Origin: Pyrenula massariospora | Taxonomy: Eukaryota; Ascomycota; Eurotiomycetes; Pyrenulales; Pyrenulaceae | DNA: 64,000 nt | Assembly (NCBI GenBank): GCA_021030905.1 | Contig: JAGFMI010000006.1 | Span: forward strand, 248,001 to 312,000 | Direction of reading: 5' to 3' | Shown: positions 10,998-21,686 of the stretch, piece by piece | Layout of the letters: each line of letters begins with the position of its first letter | How positions within the stretch are numbered: the stretch's first letter is position 1 | The notes under the pieces: generated by a model | Told to the model about the DNA's origin: nothing | Database searches by the model: none | Seen by the model: the letters and a program-made list of their open reading frames with translations, nothing else | Position numbers and translations under genes: made by a program

Positions 10998-13015
10998 ACC
11001 CGCTCGTATGTCTTATATCTACGTAACTGGTTGCCTTCATCCATTTCGTTTGACTCTCAGACTCGCATATCTCGACAAGCCCCTGAGCCTCTCAATCGCA
11101 GGTCAGCTAGCTAGAAAGTCCCATTCTACGGAGACGATCACGTGGCTGACTGGTCTGCTCTAAAGTCAGTGCACAGAAGGATCCCTCTTGACGGCAGGTC
11201 CTTCTCCATCCAAGTTCGGCTGGTTAGAAGGAATCTCTACGCAGTGAGTCACATTCTAATCTGGTCTCCGTGTCTCTTGCCTTCTCTTTTCCATCCAAGC
11301 CAGGTCCGACTGATCAAGTGACTCTGCAGCGACGTTGGCCATCTCATGTTCTATTCGATCCTCTTTTTCGAACTTTCGTCCGTGCTGCGCGCCCTTCAGC
11401 GGTCAGGGGTTCCCGCCTCTATCACCATGCGCTGAGTCAGAGCTCTGAGGTGTATCCAATTGGCCAGACAGCCTGATCGGAGACTTTGCTTGTTCTTGCT
11501 ATTTACTATTATCGGCATTGTCTGCGCTGATGATACTACCAGTGAAATACGCCGAGATCTTTGCTCCATGCCGGGGAGGGGTGGAGGCCTCTAATCTTTA
11601 ATCCCCTTTAATGGGGCAGGAGTATGAGCTAGACCCCATTAGAATGAGGCAGGACTTGGCAGTCTTGGCGGTCACATACCTCTAGCCGCAGCTGAACCAG
11701 CCATCCTCCCTCACAGGATCATAGCTACAATTTCAAGTACTATTGACGCCGATTCGTACAGCCCACTCAATCCATTGCATTACTAATAAAAGCTGTCTAC
11801 AGACAGGCATACCGCCAATTCACTATACAGAGCTGTCTTGCAAATAGGTACACAACCAGTTCACTTCACTAGAACTATCTACAAGGATCCCTCTGTATTA
11901 ACAATTACGTATACCGAGATAAAATCATATTGTTCTGGGAGATCACCGTCTGTCGGCTCTCGATGCCGAATATGGAATCTGCGGTGTGGCGGAAGACTCT
12001 ATTTCTCCGCCGCAGGGTGACACGGGTAATCACCGCCCCTCCAACCGATCCTTTTCCCCAACCTATGTACTTGCATCAAAAAGCCGTTCGGCATAGACCA
12101 ATTACACGTCAACAGTCTCGACGGGTCATCAACTGCGTTGCCAAAATCTTAGGTCCAAACTCATTCAACAATGCTAGCATAACAAGGATCAAAAGTAAAG
12201 AATGCATCCTGTAGGATTAAAGATCTTGAGGCTAAGGCATGTCTGCCAAGAGAGCTGCCTGCCAATCGCATCTACTTGTACACGATCAGACCAGACATTG
12301 TTCCTATTCGACCTTCTCTACATTTTCAACGTTCAGAGAAAAGTGTCCGATGCCTGGACTAAGCACGCCTTTCGTCGTGAGAGATCTCAATCTGCGTCAG
12401 ATAGTAGGACCTATCACTTCTGTAGTCATGTGCCTGACTTTCTTGCGTGCGCGTCCCGTTTTGCTGAAAAATGAGTGCAGTGCCTTTGAGCTTGTTTTTA
12501 CCGAAGGGATATGCGACGAGAGGTTCGTACACCGACTAAGTAAGGGCTGAGGTGAACTCTTAAGGGCACGGGGGTGGTGGTCTTAACAGGAAGGAAGAAG
12601 GGTTACTCAGGTTGAGCTTTGCGCTACCGCTGGCGTTCATGTCGATAGATCAGAAGAGTATAGACGTGAGTTTTAGGGTCACGAATAATAGTAGTCTGGA
12701 GGTGAGGAGGTTTTAGGATAGGTATCTTTAGGATAATGATCACGAGGGTAGGGAGAGGAAGAAGGCAAAGTCTTAAATAATGATGCAACTGGTTAAGATG
12801 CCCAATGTGCTGGCTCTTCTACGCACCTCAGATCCAATTTAGCTGACTATTATTCTATGAAGAACACATTAGAATAGTATGAACTTGGTGTGAGACTCAC
12901 GACCCATTACTCTAGAACTCGATGTTGACTCGCTTTCTTCAGCTTTGCAAGAAGCTGAAACAGTGGCCATTATGGCTAACTGGTAAATTTTGGGTTGCTA
13001 AACGGATAAATATTA

Positions 13016-13170
13016 AGGGGGTGAAATCGAAGTCCGGACCACCTAACCCGAAGTAGAAGTGTATAGTAAGCGTTGATGTTGACGCAGTTTGTGTGCTTTA
13101 CATAAAAAGGTGCACGAAACGTATCGCTGCTACTTCGGGTTAGGTGGTCCGGACATCGATTTCACCCCTT
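13016..13170. mobile_element. MITE, 155 bp, 41-bp terminal inverted repeats, TA-flanked
   Basis: The left end begins AGGGGGTGAAATCGAAGTCC and the reversed right end begins AAGGGGTGAAATCGATGTCC. The two ends match at 39 of 41 positions. Both sides are flanked by TA (13014-13015 and 13171-13172), as expected for Tc1/mariner or pogo/Fot1-type target duplications. The interior is only about 73 bases and has no coding capacity, so it must depend on a transposase elsewhere. The near-perfect ends suggest recent insertion. No other copy is in the window. Confidence 0.9.
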
Positions 13171-13774
13171 TAGTATGTTAATTGGATGCCATTGCGTTTT
13201 TGGAGGCTATGTTCGGGCTCATCCGTTGTTTTAAGTGGTGCTATCGATTCTCCACACGTCACGTCGTGGAATGCCACCCGAACTGGAAAAGAGTGCTCGG
13301 AGCTGTCGGGGCAAGTCAGAAGCCGAAGCGCGCCGAAGCCACGCGTCGCGTCGCGTTTTATCCGCGCGGAAGCGTAGATCTTTGGGCAGTGCCAGCAGCC
13401 GATCTCCTCTCTCAATTTCTCCAAACTTCAAGACCGTTGGTCCCTCATGCAGCATCCGTCTTCCTTCGCGATATTCCACCTTTCTAGGCCTCTGGTGTGA
13501 AGTTTTCCCCTGAATGAACCATGGCGCGTAATTCAAAATGCACCGGCTGTGACGACAAGTCTCTAGCACTGCCCACTTGTCTATCAAATCCCATCTCTTT
13601 GTTGTGCTTTTCTGTCTACGCAAGCTTTGCCCTCGCGCTCTGGCAGTCGTCAATGCAAATAATGTATTATCGTATAAAGCATAGAAAACGTACAAAGAAG
13701 TGCAGCCGTTATTCTCAATCTATTCCAAAGGTTGTCGCATTTCCTTTCTATTAATAATTTGATTGCCCTGTAAA

Positions 13775-16700
13775 ATGGAGCCGATACCAGGGCCGTCCGG
13801 CCTCCCTCTTTTAGGGAATATGCTTGACCTGAGGTCCGACGAAGCGCCTCTGCGTGCTTTGGAAAATCTTGCGGACATATATGGACCTCTGTATCAGATC
13901 ACGATTCGGGGTCGACGAGTACTAGTGGTTTCTTCAGCCGAGATAATGAAAGAGCTTATGGATGAAAAGAGATTCATGAGACTGCCACCGCCATCGCTCG
14001 AGGGAAAAAATGCAAACGGACTTTTTGGCGCCGCAACTGATGACCCTGATTGGGGTCAGGCTCATAGGATTCTCCTGCCTTCATTCGGGCCAATAGCCAT
14101 CGAGGAGATGTTTAATGGTAGTGACGCCTACCAGTCTATTGCATTATGAGGAGCTCACTGATCAAATTAGGTATGAAGGACATCGCAAACCAGTTGGTTC
14201 TCAAATGGGCAAGGAAAGGAGATGACTACGAGATACCCATAACTGACGACTACACGCGTCTCACACTTGATACAATAGCGTACTGTACGATGGACTTCCG
14301 CTTCAATTCCTTCTATACAGACGGAATACATCCATTTGTAGCAGCAATGCTGGACTTCCTTAGCGCCGCTGGCGCAACGCCCTCTCGCCCGTTTTGGATG
14401 ACGAAGCTCTTGTCTCTCGCGGGAATGAGTGACGAGGCTCACGAGAGCACAAAACGCATGAACAGTATTACCCAGGAAATAATCAACCATAGGCGTGAGC
14501 ATTCGAAGGGTCAGAAAGATCTTTTAAACACCATGCTTTTTGGTAAAGACCCCAAGACAGGAGAGCCTATGAGGGATGAGCTTATAGCTGCAAACATGAT
14601 CACATTCCTGATTGCGGGTAAGTTCTTCACGATTTGCAATGTTTAATGCTCATCTTACCTTAATAGGCCACGAGACAACCTCCGGTCTATTATCGTTCGC
14701 AACTTTATTCCTCCTTCAGAACCCGGAAGCACTTGTGAAAGCGCGAGACGAGGTTGACCGAGTAATTGGTACCAGTGATATCAATCCGTCTCATTTGAGA
14801 GAGCTCAAATACATTGAAGCTATCCTCCAGGAGACTCTTCGCCTTAGTCCAACAGCTCCTCGCTTGCACAAGACTATCCACCCAGATCTTCGACACGAGA
14901 CCACACTACTAGGAGGCAAATTCAAGATTGAACCGGAAGATGTAATTTCCATCCTTCTCGGCAAGTCTATGCAAGACCCAGCCGTGTTTTCCGAAAACGC
15001 GAAAGATTTCAGGCCCGAACGGATGCTGGAGGATGATCCAAATTCTATAAATTTTCGGCAGTATTGGAGAGTATGTTCATTCCATTCTCACCTTAATCGC
15101 AAGAGCTGATAGCCTGCAGCCGTTTGGCAATGGGACTAGAGCTTGCATTGGTCGCACCTTTGCGGTCCAGGAGGCAGTACTTGCCTTAGCATTGATACTC
15201 CAGAACTTTGACTTGAGACTGGCAGATCCTCTGTACAAGATGCGCATCAAGCAAACCTTGACCATCAAGCCGACCGGTCTGTACATCAAAGCGTCTTTGA
15301 GACAAGGCATGACTTCAACGGAGCTGGATCGTAGAATACACAGTGGAGAAAGCGCTCACATGGAGCACCACGAAGTACACCAGCAAGCAGCCGCAAACGG
15401 ATCGAGTGAAGATCGTCTTACTATCCTCTTTGGTTCTAATGCTGGAACATGTCTATCACTAGCCCAAAAGCTCTCTTCCGAAGCGTCTTCAACACGTGGC
15501 TTTAATGCCGACGTCCGCGAGCTAGATGCGACCGTAGGTCGCTTATCGCGCAACCAACCTAACATCATCATAGTTTCTTCCTATGAGGGCGAACCGCCGG
15601 ATAACGCTATACATTTTGTGCAGTGGCTAGAGTCATTGAAATCGATAGACCTCAATGGTGTAGAGTACGCGGTATTTGGTTGCGGCCATCGTGAGTGTTC
15701 CAATACCTTACTTCTATCTATAAGTTATCTTTCTTGCTGACGATGGCATGCCCAGATAATTGGGGCTCTACCTTTTATCGCGTTCCGAGATTGATCGATG
15801 CAGCTCTAGCTAAGAATGGAGCGAGGCGCATTGTCGAGATAGGTCTTACTGATGTTGCTGAAGGAAGCACTATTGGCGACTTTGAGAGTTGGCTTGATGG
15901 AAAGCTTTGGCCGAGCCTCAAGTCAAGATCGATCTCGGTCGGGGATCACGAAAAACTTGTTGACGCCGAGATATCTTCCACAGACCGAGCAACCGCACTT
16001 GGATACGAGGTGAACATTGGAACGGTCAAGGCGATTCATAATCTGACGACTGCACCGGAACCTCCCAAGGTGCATATGGAAATCTCACTTCCTGAAAGTT
16101 CGACTTATGAGTGTGGCGATTACCTCGCGATACTACCACAAAATTCTGAAATCAATGTCCGACGCATTCTGTCCCACTTCAAGATACCTTCGGATGCTAC
16201 CATTATTCTCAAATCGAAGCAATTTTCTCCACTACCTCTCAACCTGCCTCTTTCTGTGGCAGAGTTACTACGAAGTTATTACGAGCTATCTCAACCCATA
16301 ACGAAAAGGGTCAGTCTAGCCCAGATCTAAATTCACTAGCTTACATCGCTTCCAGCGCTTATCCTTGTGCTTAAAATGCACCGAAGACCAGAACTTCCGA
16401 GCCTTTGCGACACCGCTTCTCGAAGATCCAATTGCGTTCAAGGAGAAGATCACCGAACCCCGCCTATCACTTTTTGACGTTTTAACCCAATACCCTGTGA
16501 TCCGCTTAAGCTTCCCCACGTTTCTCTCACTACTGCTCCCGCTCGGAATTCGCCAATACTCCATCTCGTCTTCTCCGCTCCAGACACCAAACACCTGCAC
16601 AATTACTTTTGGAATTGTCTCCAGTAACTACTCTCAGTCTTCTCCGGGCAGCAATAAGCAGCCTTTCTATGGCGTGGCAACAACCTACCTCTCAACCCTC

Positions 16701-17276
16701 AAACCAGGCGACAACATCCAAGTCGCCGTCCGCAAAACCGCAAAACAAGCCTTCCGCCTCCCACTCGGCCCCTCTAAAACTCCTCTGCTAATGTTCTGCG
16801 CCGGCACGGGCTTGGCTCCCTTCCGCGGCTTCGTGCAACAACGTGCCATCCAGTTGCAACAGCAACCTCAGCTAGAGCTCGCACCTGCGATCCTCTTCAT
16901 CGGCTGCCGCAGCGCGACACGCGACAGGCTCTACGCGGAGGAGCTGGATGAGTGGGCTAAGCTTGGGGCTGTGGACGTGCGGTATGCGTTTAGTGGGGAG
17001 CCTGATCAGTTGGAGGCTGCCGGGTGCAAGCATGTGGATGAGCGGATGTTGAAGGATAGGGAGGATATTATGAGGCTGTGGAAGCATGGAGCGAGGGTGT
17101 ATGTTTGCGGGAGTCGGGGCTTTGCGCTGTCTGTGAGGGAAGCTACAAAGCAGATCTTGGGGCAGAGACTGGGAGAAGCGAGAAAAGAGGGGCGGTATGA
17201 GGAGGATATCGAAGCCATGAAGAGGACGTTCTTGGATGCGGTGAAGGAGAGGGGTGCTAGTGATATTTTTGATTGA
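13775..17276 (+). CDS. Self-sufficient cytochrome P450 / NADPH reductase fusion (CYP505 type)
   Basis: Natural fusion of a P450 with its reductase, related to P450foxy, which typically hydroxylates fatty acids near the omega end. Six exons (13775-14117, 14171-14617, 14667-15070, 15120-15690, 15756-16309, 16356-17276) give 1079 aa. The heme domain starts MEPIPGPSGLPLLGN with no membrane anchor. It has AGHETTSG in the I-helix, ETLRLSP as ExxR, and PFGNGTRACIGR as the heme loop. The FMN domain starts LTILFGSNAGT near residue 540 and includes SSYEGEPPDNA and FGCGHHNW. The FAD/NADPH part has RQYSISSSP, FCAGTGLAPFRGF and VYVCGS near the end. Every junction preserves a family motif. It is complete and likely functional. 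Whether it belongs to the metabolite cluster to its left, 3.2 kb away, is open. Confidence 0.93.
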
Positions 17277-18110
17277 AGAGGAAGACATTTAGGAATGTAA
17301 AATACTGTTATCCCGACTTTCAACGGTCGTGGACAAGAGAAGAAGCTTCTTAAGGAGTTTGAATTGATTTCCAATTATATCTTTTCTCTACTGCCCTTTG
17401 AGAATCTAGCGTTTTAAGCTATTACCCACCTATTATTCTGCCCTAAGCAACCGCTCTGGATTGAGGCATTCTTACTTCATTCTCTCATAGTCTACGAGTA
17501 CGTCTTGGATTGTCTGTGGCGCGCCCGCTTTCTTGTTTGAGTGATGCCGTCCTATTTCCACTGTTAACAGCCAAGGTAAACCTTGGAAGGTAATGGAACT
17601 TCACCATCGGCGATGACAGCTCCGCATCAAATTTATTCCGCTCCGTACCTTGTGTAGAAGGCTGTGAAACATCAAGGTAGACATCGGTCGATCTTCCACA
17701 TGACACTTTTAAATTTAGCACAGACTCCTTAAAGTATTATCACCAGATTAAAGAATTCCTGAGATCTGTTTCAATGCCTTGAATGACGTCAAACTCGACG
17801 ACGTAACAAAAGTTAGTGATCTAATTTTCCTAAGACACTTACTCGAGCCGCAGCCTCTGCATAGCCTTATCCAGAACACTTTTATCAAGCGCTCAGGACT
17901 ATTGCTCATCTTAAATCATGATACAGCCCATATTGACCGCTCGTCTATCCTCTGAATTGCAGGCAAGACTGTGTCCTGGTCGTAGGATGACTGTTTATTG
18001 CACGTAAACCGAACCAGGAAGTATTCATCATTCCCATCTAGTTCGACCGAGGCTTGATATGTCATCTTCTATCTTCAACTGAGCCTACGAGCTCCAGTAG
18101 GCCTTCATCT
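17277..18110. other. Intergenic, CYP505 to HET gene
   Basis: Same-strand gap holding the CYP505 3' flank and the HET gene promoter. I see no supported gene or notable repeat. Confidence 0.4.
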
Positions 18111-20420
18111 ATGGCAAATCAGAGCGAACTCAACGCAGACGACACGCCCGCAATTGAGCCATTAGTGATCATTCAAGCCGGGTCTCCTAAGCCACGAAGC
18201 GCGGCTACGACTCCGAATCAAGTCACTGTCTCTCTCAATCCAGATATTCCATATACAGAGCTAATTTCACGACTCTTACTTGCGGCGCAAGATGCATCTT
18301 CTAGCGAGCAGCAATACATTTTCCGTCATCGTCAGCTGGATAACCCTCGGGCGATTCGTGTGTTGACCTTGTTAGAAGGCTCTGAGAATGACCCATTGAA
18401 ATGCCAGATCCAACATCATAGCCTTGATTGCACAGAGCTTTGTTACGAAGCATTGTCATATACCTGGGGCGATCCGAAAACCATTGTTCCGATATTCATT
18501 AACGATGCACCTTATCCAGTGCGTGAAAACCTTCACAGTGCGTTGCTGCATCTTAGACATCCACACAAGCCGAGGATTCTCTGGATTGATGCTTTGTGTA
18601 TCAATCAGTTGGACATAGATGAGAAAAGCCACCAAGTTCTCCTCATGAGAGACATCTTTGCCGCTGCTACCAAAGTCACAACCTGGCTGGGTCCGTCCGA
18701 AGCTGACAGCGATATGGCCATGGATCTAATCTGCGGAGACTTTTCAGCAGGAGAGGATGAAGCAGAAGTACCAGATTCTTTTGAGTATGTCGAAGTTCAG
18801 AACGCGACATGCTTACAACAGTCAACTTCAGAAGTCATCAACGAACTTCCCGCTCTGAAAGAAGATGCCGCTTCTCAGATAAGGAGCAGTGCGGACAACG
18901 CGGATTTGGGGAGCAGTACAATAGCCTCGAGCTCGACACCGTCAAGATTATTTCGAGGAAAAAGACGAGCATGGTTGGCTTTGAATAAACTAGTGAGACG
19001 GCCATACTGGTCACGAGTTTGGGTGCTCCAGGAAGTAGCCGTGGCGCAAAATGATCCGATAGTGCAATGTGGACATCAAGTAGCCCCTTGGAGTGCTTTC
19101 AGAGATCTATGCTCCGATTACTTTGGTTCTATAGATGGCGACTGGCTTGGAGCCGAAAAGTCCACGAGAATCGCCGCAGTCTATCGTATGGGCTCTTTTT
19201 GCTTAACGCGAGATGAATACCGCAGAGATGCATCTGCAATAGCTCTTCATCGCCTTTTAAACGCCACGCTCAATCTAAAAGCAACAAATGAGCTAGACAA
19301 GGTTTTTGCGTTACTCGGTCTTGCGCAAAACTCTACCAGAAAAGTCCTACTTCCAGATTACTCGATGGGCATTGCTCAGGTGCTAATCGAGACTGCCAAA
19401 CACATAATAGAGTATTCCTGCAGTTTGAACGTACTCTGCATCAATACTAATGCCCCTCCACTCAGAGATGATCGTCTCCCGTCATGGGTACCTGATTGGA
19501 GGCTTGGAAATGTTCGTCCGAACACCATATTTCATTCTGATCTTTATTGTGCGTCAGCTCATTGGCCCCCCGTTCTAAGACCTACAAATGACATCAGATA
19601 TCTTTGTGCAGCCGGAATACCGGTGGATGAAGTGGACAATGTAAGCGATGTGCTTGATTTACCTCCGGATGCGGATGCTTTGACGGATTGTCTCGGTGAT
19701 CTTTCTCGGAGGATCACGGAAAACATCCGAACTAGAATACAGAATAAATCTGCGCTACGGGATCTGACTATATTCAAACGTATTCTGAGGCTAGACCCTG
19801 ATCCAAGGAATTCAGATCAATTCTGGCGAACCATAATCTATGATCAGTATCTAGCGGGAGATGGCTCCGGCTACCAGTCACCCGCTCCAGAAACACTTTC
19901 AAAGCTTTTTGAGGTACTATTGTATCCAGATTTTGGCTTAGGTCGGCCTTTGATTAGTGACGCCGAGCTGAGTTTCCCAATTGACTGGCCTAGAATTCCT
20001 AAACACAGTCCACAGGGTATTCCCGCAAGCTTTCGGCCGGACATCGCCCTTGCAAAAGACCGAAGGGCATCTTTCATTCAACCATTAGTCAACATGATCG
20101 CGACTTTTGCCAACAAACGGCAATTCTTCTTAACAAAAGGCGGCCGCATGGGTCTCTTCTCACCAGGTGCGGATTTGATTGACCATGACGACAAAGTTGT
20201 TGTATTGTTTGGCGCGGACATGCCTTTCATTCTTCGTGATCACAAAGACTCAAAAGAGGGAACAGGATCGGCGTGTAACGCAGAGAGATGCCAAAGGGGA
20301 CTGCATTTCTTAGGCGAAGCTTACGTTCATGAGCTCATGAGGGGAGAGGCGATAGAGACTCTGATGTCGATGTCGAAAGAGGAGCGGGAAAGTCATCTGA
20401 GATTCTTTGAGATCCATTGA
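18111..20420 (+). CDS. HET-domain protein (heterokaryon incompatibility)
   Basis: Single-exon protein of 769 aa from ATG 18111 (MANQSELN). The longer frame upstream lacks an in-frame ATG. The HET domain shows its usual blocks: ALSYTWGD near residue 114, LWIDALCINQ near 157, and RPYWSRVWVLQE near 297. An acidic, Ser-rich insert separates the second and third blocks (about residues 200-285). The C-terminal half has no domain I recognise and contains HRLLNATLNLKATNELDKVF, a pattern common in this family. HET proteins trigger cell death when incompatible hyphae fuse, but most members have no tested role. It is followed by a second, divergent HET gene 3.6 kb away on the other strand. Confidence 0.9.
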   Translation: MANQSELNADDTPAIEPLVIIQAGSPKPRSAATTPNQVTVSLNPDIPYTELISRLLLAAQDASSSEQQYIFRHRQLDNPRAIRVLTLLEGSENDPLKCQIQHHSLDCTELCYEALSYTWGDPKTIVPIFINDAPYPVRENLHSALLHLRHPHKPRILWIDALCINQLDIDEKSHQVLLMRDIFAAATKVTTWLGPSEADSDMAMDLICGDFSAGEDEAEVPDSFEYVEVQNATCLQQSTSEVINELPALKEDAASQIRSSADNADLGSSTIASSSTPSRLFRGKRRAWLALNKLVRRPYWSRVWVLQEVAVAQNDPIVQCGHQVAPWSAFRDLCSDYFGSIDGDWLGAEKSTRIAAVYRMGSFCLTRDEYRRDASAIALHRLLNATLNLKATNELDKVFALLGLAQNSTRKVLLPDYSMGIAQVLIETAKHIIEYSCSLNVLCINTNAPPLRDDRLPSWVPDWRLGNVRPNTIFHSDLYCASAHWPPVLRPTNDIRYLCAAGIPVDEVDNVSDVLDLPPDADALTDCLGDLSRRITENIRTRIQNKSALRDLTIFKRILRLDPDPRNSDQFWRTIIYDQYLAGDGSGYQSPAPETLSKLFEVLLYPDFGLGRPLISDAELSFPIDWPRIPKHSPQGIPASFRPDIALAKDRRASFIQPLVNMIATFANKRQFFLTKGGRMGLFSPGADLIDHDDKVVVLFGADMPFILRDHKDSKEGTGSACNAERCQRGLHFLGEAYVHELMRGEAIETLMSMSKEERESHLRFFEIH

Positions 20421-21686
20421 TCACTATCTTTGGTCAGGGAACATTCCGTACTATCTGCTCACATTTATTGTCACAGAATTACTGGGGCATAGTTACAGAG
20501 TGAGTCCAACCAATAACCTGTCGAACATAAAGCAGTCTATCCATCTTAGTCACTGGCCGGCTTCTTGGTGTAGTGGTCTACTCGACATAAATTGAGTAGA
20601 CAGCTCGCTCCACAGCTATAATCCTGCACCTTACAAACGTTCCATCAAGCTGGTTCTCTTTTCCCAAGTTAGAGGATCTTAGACATGAGACTTACACACT
20701 GCCATGCCCTGTGATAATTCTAGAATTGTCATACCCCTCTCCAACGAAAAATACATCTTAGCCACCAAAAACACTGCGATTTTGACTACTAGAAGACGCC
20801 ATATAGCGCTAATTGACAACTTCAACAACGACTATTGATCATCATAATTTCTAAGCATAAGCTTGTCCGAATTCTAAGCACTATCCTGAAAAGAACTTCA
20901 CCTGCCAGCACCGCCGCGATTGGTGAAAGTGCCGAAGGACACTGCATGGCCGCTTCGAAGCATAGATCGATAGCTTTTAAATACTACGCTTTCTCAATAT
21001 GTAAACAATCTCACTTTTGGCACGGGGTGTGGGGGAAGCTCGGCCGTTAAAGACCCTGGATACAACTCCACTGCAAGAAGCTGGTAGCTACTGGTGAGGA
21101 TTTTGTCGGTGAGTCTGGAGTATTGTTGTATCCTGCTACGATGCCATTATAGTTCTCGGAACCGCGTATAGATGACCGCCAGCCATGAAAAAGTATTTTC
21201 ATTCTTCTTGTTGGAAGATGCTAGAGCTACTTCAGGAAAATCTAATCGATGAGTTTGAATTGTAGCTACTGGCAAAAGTACTGGTCATGATCTGCGCTGC
21301 AGAACCATATAGGGATATGGAGCAGCGTGCGTGATTGTGGAGTAAAGCAGAGAATTCGATCTAGAGTCGGTGCCTATTTAGAGAGCTTAGCGGTTGATCT
21401 TGCGTCGATTCTGGGTTATTTGGCTAATAGAGCGGGCAATTTAGGAAGTAGGAGGGGGACTTGAAGAAGAGGTCCTATATGATTTCCTATGACTTACCCT
21501 ATCACAGATGTCCCAGTTATGACAGCCAATTAAATATGAGCTTATATTTAGACTTGATCAATTTCATTATCACGTTGGATTCTCCGTACATCGTTGTGGA
21601 CTATCCGACCTCATAAGATAATTAGGGCATTTATAAGAGGATAAGGAAAATGTAGTATTCTTCCTGGCGAAGTATGTCCTGTCGCT
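20421..21686. other. Convergent gap between two HET genes
   Basis: The two HET genes point towards each other across this AT-rich stretch. No supported gene. A small perfect hairpin lies at 20576-20601. Confidence 0.4.
20576..20601. terminator. Small hairpin downstream of HET gene
   Basis: GTCTACTC and GAGTAGAC pair perfectly around a 10-base loop, about 155 bases after the stop. It may lie in the 3' UTR. A role in RNA 3'-end formation or stability is only a guess, as fungi do not need hairpin terminators. Confidence 0.2.

Larger units (their letters stand above)
10538..13774. other. 3.2-kb gene-poor gap before CYP505
   Basis: I found no gene I can defend. Short frames at 11.3-12.5 kb and 13.2-13.7 kb have no recognisable motifs and no good start contexts. 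The gap holds a small inverted repeat near 10.93 kb and a clear MITE at 13016-13170. The last few hundred bases must include the CYP505 promoter. Confidence 0.45.

Noticed and set aside
11270-12550. Several 60-100-codon frames that might be remnants of a gene or mobile element
   Set aside because: No frame shows a recognisable motif, ends or flanking repeats, so I cannot name an element.
13231-13695. 154-codon minus-strand frame before CYP505
   Set aside because: No motif, no good start and overlapping plus-strand frames of equal quality; it lies in the expected CYP505 promoter.
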